Shown here piece by piece: positions 1 through 10,341 of a stretch of 64,000 bases of DNA. The stretch comes from Monomorium pharaonis (Eukaryota > Arthropoda > Insecta > Hymenoptera > Formicidae): the NCBI RefSeq assembly GCF_013373865.1, contig NC_050477.1, positions 2,810,763 through 2,874,762 on the forward strand. Reading direction: 5' to 3'. Each line of letters begins with the position of its first letter. Within the stretch, counting starts at the first letter, position 1. A program made the position numbers and the translations under genes. The notes below the pieces were generated by a model, which was not told the DNA's origin, did not search any database, and was given only the letters and a program-made list of their open reading frames with translations.

Positions 1-529
1 CCTCTCAGTAGTAAAAATCATATAAATTAATATTATTCTACAAAATATTTTTATATAAAAAAATAGAAGATGACATTTGCGTGATGAAATATATATAATA
101 TGCTATTTTATATACATATTAAATATTTTTTGCACACTGTAACGCAATACAAGTTATATTTAACGCACTAGTAATAATAATTTGGGTTTTGGCATTATAT
201 AACTAATAATAAAATAATTTGATCATCTATGCCACATGTCATATACACAACAAGATTGTTTCACAATACTTGTGTTATATTCGACGTATATGTTTACAGT
301 TAACTTAGGAATTACTTAAATATACCATACATTATCTTTTCATCACTACGGTATCTTGCAATTTACAACAACGTGAGACTCTGCGGAAAATACGATCTTT
401 CAATTCTAACGGAGACACGGAAAATATACAATATTTTATCCCATGGGAACGTAACATTGTGCGCGATAAAGAAAGGGTAACTTCCGATGACAAATAAAAA
501 AACTTCCACAATTGTAGTAATCATAGGAG
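1..529. other. AT-rich flank before the OR array
   Basis: No gene was recognised. The sequence is AT-rich. Parts resemble the region 3' of other OR copies, as expected if the tandem array continues to the left of the window. Confidence 0.5.
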
Positions 530-830
530 CAGAAAATAATATGTACCCCGTAATAAATGTCTAAACGACTTTATGTCGATTTTTTAATGACTATAATTGA
601 CATACTGCAATGGGGTTGACATGTTCAAGTATGTAAAACCGTACATAGCCTCAGTCGCTAGTCTTGCTCAGTTACATTTAAATGAAATTTATTGACCTTC
701 ATGATAAAACATATTGTATCAGTAATATTTGTTATTTTTGTTTCATTAGTAACTAGTAAAATTGTGAGAAGCAATATTTTAAAAGAGGTGCGCGATAAAT
801 ATTTACAATTATTGCTTATATTTGTATTTT
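530..830 (+). promoter_or_regulatory. Duplicated upstream block of OR copy 1
   Basis: This block recurs 5' of every full-length + strand OR copy, at about 4186-4440, 9665-9930 and 14029-14290. Shared landmarks in order are a CGTAATAAAT-type stretch, GACTTTATGTCGATTTTTTA, a TTCAAGTATGTAAAAC-like stretch, a GCTCAGTTACATTTAAAT-like stretch and a GTGCGCGATAAAT-like stretch. It lies about 0.5 kb before the ATG. Conservation at constant spacing suggests promoter or leader function, but it could simply be carried along by recent duplication. No TATA box was fixed with confidence. Confidence 0.5.
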
Positions 831-1183
831 TACATGAATAATACAATACAATTAAATAAGATCATCCGTGATTCTCAACTCGATATTATGCACGATTCAT
901 GTGTTAAATAAATAACATTTGTCAAAGACTTTAAGAATTGGTAAAATTTATTAAACGTACATATAATCCATTTCGTAGAATATTATACTGTTTTCTATAA
1001 TAAATTCAATTTACAATTCAAATTAAATTTTTACATTAATTCATCAGATATTTAACTTAGCATATTTAAGGAGATATATACTTTTCGGAATATTTTAAAC
1101 CAATTTTTGTAGATATTTTACGTATAAAGAGGCTATTCTTTTGAGCGCATCAATAAATTATTCGTAGCAAGGAAGTCCAAAAT

Positions 1184-3605
1184 ATGCAAATACTTTCTCT
1201 AAATTTTTTAATGCATACCTTTTGTGGTCTATGGCGACCTATCAAGTGGTCATCGAATAGTGCAAAACTGCTATATAACGTATTTACCTTTATTGTAATA
1301 TTCTCGCATTATCTTTTGATGTTAACTCAATTTCTGGATATAGTTCTTATTGTTGATAATATCGATGATTTTGCCACTAATACTTTAATGTTCTTGACTA
1401 TTGTTGCCGTATGTTGTAAAGCGACTGTCGTTGTTGTGCGGCGGAATGCGATCACTAATTTGGTACAAGTATTGACGAAGACACCGTGTAAACCTTGTGA
1501 CGAAGACGAAGCGGCGATACAAACAAAATTTGATATGTTTATCAGGTTCATAATTATAGTTATTAAGATATATAATAAAATAACAGTTTAACTTGCATAA
1601 ATTGTCGCTAAAATTTAATTTGTGTTACATTTCTGACTCTCCAATTAGCATTGAGGAAAGTTGTAACTTAATTTGTATCCACGTTAAATTTTTTACTTGT
1701 TGAATTTTATTGATATTACACTTTAATGTTATAATTGCCGCTTTCAAAAATGTAATAATTATTTATATTTCGTTGAGTTAAAAAAAATTTATATATAAAT
1801 TAAACATTTTTTAAATAATACTATGTACGTGCACAAATTAATAATTAAATTCAATCAAAGAAAAAATTTATGCAAATTAATTGTACAAGTAAATTTTATA
1901 ATAATTACAATAAATCTATAAAAGCTATAATGTAATCTCATTTCTATATTTACAGATCATGTTCAATAAAATACTTAATTTTGACAACAAGCTCCGTTAC
2001 AGGCACTACAATAGGATCAGTATTAAATATTATGCAAGGTCATTTGCCCTATCGAATATGGCTGCCATATAGTGACAATGTACCTATGATGTTTTGGATT
2101 ATATCCATTTATCAAATTATAACTGTAATTTTTTCCGCTATGATAAATACCGGCACAGATACCTTAGTCGTAGGATTGCTTTTGCAAACGTGTGCCCAAT
2201 TTGAAATTTTTGAAAGTCGTCTTCACAAATTAATAATCAGTAAAACGATTAAATATCTAGGACATGCATTCTCTTCATCAAATCAAGACAAGATAGGGAT
2301 ATCGGAGTGTATACGTCATCATCTCAATATTTATAAGTAAGTCACAAAGTAATTCATTTTACATCATTTAATATACATAGTATATGTTATTTGATTTCTG
2401 TATTCCAAAATCCCTGTTGTCTACAATTATAATTATGGCTTATGACACAAGAAGATATTTAAAATTATAAAAATAATATAACTGACGTTGAAATTAATAG
2501 ACAATTGGTACAAGTTCGAAAGCAAAGCATTCCGAATGTGATGTTATTATATGGCCATTTCATGTTAAATTACGAAGAAACAAAAATAAAAATTAAATCT
2601 AATTGTTCGGTCAGAATCACATAGATGTTTTTAAACAAATGTTATGCATATTAAAATTTTCCTACAATTTTTGAATTTGTAGGAATCATGTTATAAAATT
2701 ATACGTATCAAGTGTAGTAGCTATCTTACTCAATATAAGACTAATTTGAAACTATTATAGATATGCCAAAACGGTAAATGTTATATTCAACCAGGTGCTC
2801 TTCGTTCAATTCTTTGCAAGCATGTTGGTGTTATGTACAAGTGTGTATTATTTGTCAATACATATTACAGAACTGTCTGAAGCTGCAACTTTCTTAGTGT
2901 ACACCATTGGCATGTTTGTACAAATCTACGTTTATTGCTGGTCTGGAAACGAAGTCATTCTTAAGGTAATTATTAATGTTTTAAAATAATATCAAATTAG
3001 ATTAACTTGATGGAAACTAACAAATACTTTTTTTGTATAACTTAATTATTTTACAAGAAAGATTATTTCCTGGATACACTTTAAACAAGTCTATAAATAC
3101 GTGTATGCGTAAATTTCTGCATAAAACACACACACACACACACACACACATATATGTGTGTATGCATAAAAACTAGTAAAATAATGATAAATATTGATAA
3201 TTATTTAGTATTATTTTGAAATGATAATTATATTTATGTTATGTTGGCAGAGTGTGAGCGTAGGAGACGCTATATATAGTATGGATTGGCCACTATTATC
3301 AGTTAACGAAAAGAAAGAACTAATGATGATCATGATACGAAGTACAATTCCTGTAAAGTTCACTAGCAGTTTTTTTGTAACTCTGTCTCTCCAGTCTTAT
3401 AGCAATGTTAGTGTTATTGATATGACAAATATTTTGATCGTAAGATAAATATCTGTGCGCATTTGATACATTTTTAGTACATATGTTGAAAACACAATTC
3501 AAATTTTCCGTATAATATTTCATACAATAGTCCACATTAATGTTATATCTAATTTTTTAGATTTTAAAGACATCATATTCAGCATTTAATATACTTCAAA
3601 AATAA
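1184..3605 (+). CDS. Odorant receptor, tandem copy 1
   Basis: Insect odorant receptor (7tm_6 family), a ligand-binding subunit expected to work with Orco in the dendritic membrane of olfactory neurons. Five exons are inferred: 1184-1545, 1956-2336, 2761-2965, 3251-3406 and 3561-3605, which join in phase to 382 aa, a normal OR length. The first residues MQILSLNF, the second-exon start RSCSIKY and the C-terminal SYSAFN (the TM7 end) are shared with the other copies. Exon sizes 362/381/205/156/45 equal those of copy 2, which supports the model. The first intron has a weak donor (GTTCAT, where copy 2 has GTAAGT). No internal stop was seen. A polyadenylation-type AATAAA overlaps the stop. The ligand is unknown. 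Confidence 0.88.
3121..3160. repeat. CA/TG microsatellite in intron 3 of OR copy 1
   Basis: A run of CA dinucleotides followed by a short TA and TG segment, intronic. Confidence 0.9.
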
Positions 3606-4185
3606 AATATAAATAACTAAAAATGTAGTTGTTACGTAGATTCTTATAAATTAGTAAATTCTAATCCTAAAATATCTACGTATTTATTTCAACCTTACTC
3701 GATCCTGCACGTCTAGGAATAATGACGCTATTTTATACACACATTGAAGATACATTTTGTACCATGTAATAAAATTCACATTTTGATTTCATATAATACA
3801 AGAAGCACTAATTTAGGTTTTAACATGGAGTCGAGGAAAATAATTTCTCAAGTACGTTATAAGCGATATATTATTATACTCTTACAGCTAGTATATAGTT
3901 ATTGAATGGTCACTTGCCGTAGTCAGCCTACGTTCAAACAATCAACTTGGAACATATATAAATATATTATATAATAGTCATGTCGCTCACATTGTTTCTT
4001 ATTTTATGCTATAATGTAAGGCGTTGCAAGAAGTACGATCTACCAGTAAGTTCTGGTAAAATAAAAATAATATAAATATTTTATTCGAGGGGAATAAGAA
4101 TGTGCGTGACACTGTAAAGAACGTGTATCAACCTTCGATGGCGATTGTAAGTAGAAAAAAACTTCATAATTATAGTTTATAGGAG
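3606..4185. other. Intergenic spacer between OR copies 1 and 2
   Basis: AT-rich with no coding sequence recognised. Its distal part is similar to the spacers after copy 2 (9086-9660), consistent with duplication of gene plus flank as one unit. Confidence 0.5.
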
Positions 4186-4440
4186 TGGAAAGAAACGTGC
4201 GTCTCGTAATAAATATCTAATTGACTTTATGTCAATTTTTTATAGACAATTTAATGGTACTATGGCAAAGAAGTTCAAGTGCGTAAGACTATACGTAGTC
4301 TGCCGTAAGACGCGCTTCGTTTTCATTTAAATAGAATTTGTTAAATTTTACAATAATAAAATATGATGTTAGTATTGTTAAGTTTGTTATGTTAAGAGCC
4401 AAAGATTTGAAAAAGAGTGCACGATAGTGCATGGCTCTAA
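4186..4440 (+). promoter_or_regulatory. Duplicated upstream block of OR copy 2
   Basis: Same landmarks as the block at 530-830, including GTAATAAATATCTAATTGAC and GCTTCGTTTTCATTTAAAT. It now lies about 2.3 kb before the ATG at 6700. Removing the 1.85-kb insertion at 4697-6549 restores the roughly 0.5-kb spacing seen in the other copies. Confidence 0.5.
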
Positions 4441-4733
4441 ACATTAATATTGTTTTTTTTGTATTCGCATGAATAAACGCGCGAATTATTATTACAATTG
4501 AATAACTCTCATTCTTCCAAGATTATATTGTACGCGATTTATGTGAATAAATAAAGTGTGTTATATTTCAAACAATTCCATGCAGTGGTAAGTGTGCGAT
4601 TTAAACAATCTACGGATTTTATTAAACGCGCAATTTATTTCATAAAATGTTATACTGCTTGCTGTATCAAATTCAGTTTTTACTTATATAATCATACCCG
4701 TGTGGAAATTCATCTTAGACTCAAAAACCACTG

Positions 4734-5309
4734 TTTCGAGAAAAAATTGTAAGAGGCTTTATTGCAGATTCTTATTCGGAAAAATCATACAAACATATTA
4801 AACGAAAATTCAACTCGGAAAAAGTTGAAAATTATGGTGTAAACAATGAAAGAAGGTGAAAATTTTCGTTTTTTGGCAATAAAAAAAAATTTATTACTGT
4901 TAGCAAAAAACAAAAAATATAAGCTTATAGGTATTAAAAATATCTATTAAATGAGCCGTCGAACGTTCCAATTGGTTTATTTTTTAAGGAGAAAAAAATT
5001 AAAAACTGCCAAAATTTACCTTTTTTTTAAATTGTTAATAACAAATGGACAAGTGATGGCAAATTTTTGTAATAGGGCTTAAATAGTAACGGTTACTATT
5101 CTCTAAAAGTCTTGAAAATTTTAGCCCAAAACATTCATAACTTTTGACACAAAGCTATTTTTTATTTAATTATTTTTTAATTTTTAATTAACATTGTTTA
5201 CACAATAATTATCAACTTTTTCTGAGTTGAATTTTTGTTTAATATGTTTGTATGATTTTTCCGAATAAGAATCTGCAATAAAAGTGCCTCTTGCAATTTT
5301 TTCTCGAAA
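4734..5309. repeat. Internal inverted repeat with arms of about 115 bp
   Basis: Left arm 4734-4848 and right arm 5191-5309 are near-identical reverse complements separated by about 340 bp. Shared stretches include TCGAGAAAAAATTG, TTGCAGATTCTTATTCGG and GTGTAAACAATG. It is nested in the 1.85-kb insertion and could be a second foldback element or subterminal repeats of the host element. Confidence 0.75.
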
Positions 5310-5380
5310 GTCTAATTTTAATTTTAATGTACTAATAAGTATATATAGACAATAACAAGTACCCAATATCAATAAGTCAA

Positions 5381-5448
5381 TTGGCTCAGTAGATAGAGTA
5401 CAAGTTTTGTAATCCTAAGGTCCCGGGTTCAAAACTAGCAGTGGCAAG
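5381..5448 (+). repeat. tRNA-like sequence, probably a SINE head
   Basis: It has an A-box-like stretch TGGCTCAGTAGATAGAG and a B-box-like stretch GGTTCAAAACT at tRNA spacing, with TTTGTAA in the anticodon-loop position (anticodon would be TGT, Thr). D-stem pairing (GCTC/GAGT) works, but anticodon and T stems contain mismatches and no good acceptor stem forms. It therefore reads as a decayed tRNA gene or the head of a tRNA-derived SINE, followed by an A-rich tail, and not as a working tRNA. Confidence 0.5.
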
Positions 5449-5507
5449 TTTTTAATTATTTTATAAATAATTTAGAAATAATTTTAGAAATAAATATAAA
5501 ATTACTT

Positions 5508-5912
5508 AAATAAAATAAAATAAAATAAAATAAAATAAAATAAAATAAAATAAAATAAATAAAATAAAATAAAATAAAATAAAATAAATAAAATAAAATA
5601 AAATAAAATAAAATAAAATAAAATACAATAAACTACAATAAAATAAAATCAAATAAAATAAAATAAATAAATAACAATAAAATAAAATAATAAATAAAAT
5701 AAAATAAAAGGAAAGAAAAGGAAAGAAAAGAAAGAAAAGAAAGAAAGAATAAGGAAAAGAAAAAAAAGAAAAGAAAAAAGAAAAGAAGAAAAAAGAAAAA
5801 GGAAAAAGAAAAAGAAAGGAAAAGGAAAAGGAAAAGGAAAAAAGGAAAAGAAAAAGGAAATAGAAAAAGAAAAGAAAAAGAAAAGGAAAAAGAAAAAGAA
5901 AAAGAAAAAGAA

Positions 5913-5944
<32 letters not shown>

Positions 5945-6445
5945 GAAAAAGAAAAGGAAAAAGGAAAGAAAAAGGAAAGAAAAAGGAAAAGAAAAAGGAA
6001 AAGAGAAAAAGGAAAAGAAAAATTAAAAGAAAAAAGAAAAGGAAAAGGAAAAGGAAAGGAAAGGAAGGAAAAGGAAAAGAAAGGAAAAAGGAAAAGAAAA
6101 AGGAAAATAAAAAGGAAAAGAAAAAGGAAAAGAAAGAAAAAAGAAAAAGGAAAATAAAAGTAAAGGATAAATTAAAAGGAAAAAGGAAAAGGGAAAAGGA
6201 AAAGGAAAAGGAAAAGTAAAAGGAAAAGAAAACAAAAAGGAAAATTAAAAGGAAAATTAAAATAAAAGAAAATGAAGGAAAAGGAAAATTAAAATTGTAA
6301 AATTAAAATTAAAATTAAAATTAAATTAAAATTAAAATTAAAATTAAAATTAAAATTTAAAATTAAAATTAAAATTAAAATTAAAATTAAAATTAAATTA
6401 AAATTAAAATTAAAATTAAAATTAAAAATAAATAAAATAAAATAA
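5508..6445. repeat. Compound simple repeat: AAAAT, AAAAG/GGAAAA, AAATT tracts
   Basis: Three successive arrays: AAAAT-type (5508-5705), an almost pure A/G tract (about 5706-6240, with very few T or C) and AAATT-type (about 6290-6425). The long phenylalanine/serine/proline-rich frame on the complement is only a translation of the purine repeat and was not called as a gene. Confidence 0.95.
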
Positions 6446-6699
6446 AAAAAAACAAAAATAAAAAGGTAGGCGACCTAATTTGGGCTTCAATAAAAGTAAG
6501 GAAACCTAACTTGGCCCTGATTACAACTTAGGTAGAATTTCCACACGGGTATGTATACAGCTCTATCTAAAAGAATATTTAAGAACAAATGTTTTTTTGT
6601 AATGTTTCAAACTACTTTAAAAATATTTTACATATAGAAAAAGAACTGGACTTTTGAATATTCAAGTTAATAAATTCGCTAAAGAGAAAAATTGTAATT

Positions 6700-9085
6700 A
6701 TGCAAATTCTTTCTCTAAATTTTTTAATGTATACATTTTGTGGTATGTGGCGACCAATCAAGTGGTCATCGAATGGTGCAAAATTGCTGTATAGTATATT
6801 TACTGTTTTTGTAATGTTCTTGGAATATTTTTGGGTGTTAACTCAATTTCTGGATATCGTACTTGTTATCGATAACATTGATGATTTTGTTGCTAATTCG
6901 TTAATGCTAGTGAGTGTTATTGCTGTCTCATGTAAAGCGACTATTGTTGTAATACGTCGTAATGCGATCATCAGCTTAGTGCAAATATTGATAAACGAAC
7001 CATGTAAACCTCAAGATAAAGACGAAGTAACAATACAGACAAAATTTGATCAGTTTATCAGGTAAGTTCATGTATAATTATTAAGACAATTTCATATGGC
7101 AGAACACTAGTGTAATCATGTAAAAGGTCTACGCAAGAATTTAATTTGTATACGATTGATATCATTTCTATTAGATTTAATTAACATTGATAAATGTTGC
7201 TACTTTAGCATCTTCAGCAAACCTGTTTGCTAAATTTTGTTCAGTTCGCATTTCCTTTTTTTCATTTAATAACATAATAATTCTTGAATTTAGTTAAATT
7301 AGTTATAAATATTTCTTGTAGAGTATTATTTCAAATTTCCGCTAAACTTTGGAATCCAAGTATATTTTGATTATAACAAAAATGTGAAAAATAATAAAGT
7401 ATTACTTTAATTTTACATTCACAGGTCGTGCTCAATAAAGTATTCGTTTTTGGCAACAAGTTCTCTTACAGGCGTTGTAATGGGAGGAATATTAAATGTC
7501 ATGCACGGTCATTTGCCTTATCGAATATGGTTGCCATGGGATTACAACAATGTGTCTCTAACGTTCTGGATTATATCCATTCAGCAAATCGTGACTATAA
7601 TTTTCGCTACTATCATAAATGTTGGCACTGAAACCCTAGTTTTTGGATTGTTTCTACAAACATGTGCCCAGTTTGAAATTTTTGAAAGTCGTCTTTGCAA
7701 AGTAATAGATGTTAAAAACATGAAATGTCTACATACTTTCCCTTCGTCGAGTAAAGATAAAACAAAGATATCGGAAAGTATACATCATCATCTCACCATT
7801 TACAAGTAAATCGCTTGGCAATTCATCTTTACACGTAATCATTTTTTCATTTTCTTTATACATGTGTATACTTGTATACAAATATATATTACTTAATTGC
7901 TGTATCTATAAACTGCCATTATGTGTAACAATATATATTGATTTTTATAATGCAAAACTATAAAATTGAAAGATAATATAACTTATGCTTTTCGGAATTA
8001 TTGAATAATTATTACATTAATATTTGCTCAATAATAAAGCATCACATACATAAACACATACAATGTAATTTCATTTTATGTATTAATATAAAATAGAAAG
8101 TCTAATATATAAATTCTGTATAAACAAAATATCTATACTTGCTAAAAAACCGTCTTTGTTCAGTAAATAATGATTATTATATATGTTTTTATAATTTCAA
8201 AAATTATATAAATTATATTATTAATTATATAAATTATAAACAATTATAAATTAAGACAGTAATTGCTTTAGTAATTTGCAATAAAACTAAAAACTAATAG
8301 ATGAAACTGTTATAGGTATGCCAAAACAGTAAATGTTATATTCAATCAAGTACTCTTTATTCAGTTCTTTGGTAGTATATTGGTATTATGTACAAGTGTA
8401 TATTATTTATCAACACATATTTCGGAACTGTCTGGACTTGCAACTTTATTAGCGTACACCATTTGCATGTTTGTACAAATCTATCTTTATTGCTGGTCAG
8501 GCAACGAAGTTATTCTTAAGGTAAATTATGTATACTTTACAATTCATATCAATTTTTGATAAAATTAATTTAATGATTCGTTTAGAACTATACTTTGTAC
8601 ATGTATGGAAATGTAATATATAAATTTTTATATACATACATGTATAATATTAGTCATATTAAGACAATCATTTGGTATTATTTACTATTGTAAATTATAA
8701 TTTTATGTATGTTATATATTGACAGAGTTTAAACATAGGAGACGCTATATATCATATGAAATGGCCATTATTGCCAGTTAGCGAAAAAAAAGAATTGCTG
8801 ATGATCATGATACGTAGCACAATTCCTATCAAGTTCACTAGTAGCTTTCTGATAACTCTGTCCCTTCAATCTTACAGCAACGTTAGTAATACGGTAGTGA
8901 CAAATACTTTAGCAAAAAATTAACGTCTACAGGTGATATTATTCGCGATACACTTGTGACGCATATCGGAAAACATACGGTTCAAATTTTTAATACCCGC
9001 ACAAAATATTTCGCCTTAATTTCTCCAATTTTTCTTTCAGATCTTAAAATTCTCATACTCAGCATTTAATGTACTTCAGAAATAA
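6700..9085 (+). CDS. Odorant receptor, tandem copy 2
   Basis: Insect odorant receptor (7tm_6). Exons 6700-7061, 7425-7805, 8316-8520, 8726-8881 and 9041-9085 join in phase to 382 aa, with donors GTAAGT, GTAAAT, GTAAAT and GTTAGT and acceptors ending CAG or TAG. Exons 1-3 and 5 have exactly the same length as in copy 1. Conserved landmarks are MQILSLNF, WRPIKWSSNGAK, RSCSIKY, YAKTVNVIFNQ, YCWSGNEVILK and SYSAFNVLQK. All frames are open, so this is a good reference copy for the array. Its upstream block is displaced by the 1.85-kb insertion, so altered expression is possible. Confidence 0.9.
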
Positions 9086-9664
9086 AATATAGATAATAAA
9101 AATTGTACTTGAGCATGGTAATTATGTGGTGTTTCAAAATTTCTCTTTTTATGTATTTATTTCACCCTTACTCTTTCTTACGATTCTATATAAGAATTCC
9201 TGGCATTATTGCACGGACACAATATTTTACATAAAATGTACGTTTTAATTTCATATACAAGCGATATTATTTTAAACTTCAGTATAAAGACAAGAAAAAG
9301 AAATTTCTCAGTTTTTATTCTTTACGTATATGAAGTGTTTGCACACAGGGTTGGCATATGTAATTATTGTATGCAATATACTAGTGTAGTTGATACATGT
9401 GCAGGCAATGAACTTAGAGATCTAAATATTTTATATGCACTGCATATTACTACATTATCTCTTACGCAATAATATAAGAGATAATATAGCGAGAAATACG
9501 ATCTACCACTTGATTCTGTATAAGGATGAAAATATACCGATATTTTATTTGATGGAAATATAAGAATATGCGTGACATTCTTATATTCAAAGAACGACAT
9601 CCCTCAATAACGCAAGTAAGAAAAACTTCGCAATAATAAACAATTATATATAGGAACATTTATA
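9086..9664. other. Intergenic spacer between OR copies 2 and 3
   Basis: Overlapping short frames occur on both strands around 9200-9660, but none has family landmarks or a splice context. I see only duplicated spacer sequence. Confidence 0.5.
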
Positions 9665-9930
9665 GAAACGGAAAGAAACGTGCATCTCGTAATAAATAAC
9701 TAATCGACTTTATGTCGATTTTTTAATCATACTATGTTAATGGTATTGCGGTTAAAGGTTCAAGTATGTAAAACTACACACTAGTCTGCCATAAGACGCG
9801 CTCAGTTTCATTTCAATAAAAATTAAACTCAGTTTTACTGTCAATATATGTGTTAATTTTGTTGTATTGAAATTATCCAAAGATTTAAAAAAATATTTGA
9901 AAACAGGATGCGCGATAAATACTTAAAAAT
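9665..9930 (+). promoter_or_regulatory. Duplicated upstream block of the OR pseudogene
   Basis: Contains CGACTTTATGTCGATTTTTT, GTTCAAGTATGTAAAAC and ATGCGCGATAAATAC, matching the block at 530-830, about 0.5 kb before the old start codon at 10342. The upstream block persists although the gene body is broken. Confidence 0.5.
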
Positions 9931-10341
9931 TTTGCTCTTCAGCATTTAAACGAATTATACGAATTGCATTACGGTTTAAATGCATTCATTCGATTTTCAA
10001 TCCGAGATTACATTGCGAGATCTATGTGAATGAATAAAATACACTCAAGACAATCACATTCAGTGTTAAGTGCAATTTGAACATCAGTTTACTGATTTTG
10101 TTGATTGTGTAATTTACTTCATAGAAATGTTATATTGCCTTCTGTATTAAATTCAATTTTTACTCATACAATAATCATTACATATTGTATGTATACAAAT
10201 AGCTCTCGTTAATAAGCATATTTAAAAACAGTTTTTTCATCATGCTTTAAACCATTTAAAAAAAATATTTTACACGTGGAAAAATAACCAAACTTTTAAA
10301 TACACAAAGTTAATAAATTCAGTAAAGAGAAAAGTGCAATT

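Larger units (their letters stand above)
4697..6549. mobile_element. 1.85-kb TIR element, apparently non-autonomous
   Basis: The ends are perfect 15-bp inverted repeats, CCCGTGTGGAAATTC at 4697-4711 and its complement at 6535-6549, each flanked by TA. The flanks match the uninterrupted upstream region of OR copy 3 (around 10150-10200), so this is an insertion relative to that paralog. A TA target duplication is what Tc1/mariner-type elements make, but no transposase ORF is present, so the superfamily is an inference. Inside are an inverted repeat (4734-5309), a tRNA-like sequence (5381-5448) and about 0.9 kb of simple repeats. Confidence 0.7.

Noticed and set aside
3121..3160. Possible CRISPR or satellite array at dinucleotide repeats
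   Set aside because: Simple microsatellites only; no spacer-repeat structure anywhere in the window.
5381..5448. Functional tRNA-Thr gene
   Set aside because: Anticodon and T stems do not pair properly and no acceptor stem forms.
6023..6235. Phe/Pro/Ser-rich open frame on the - strand
   Set aside because: It is merely the complement of the purine simple-repeat tract.
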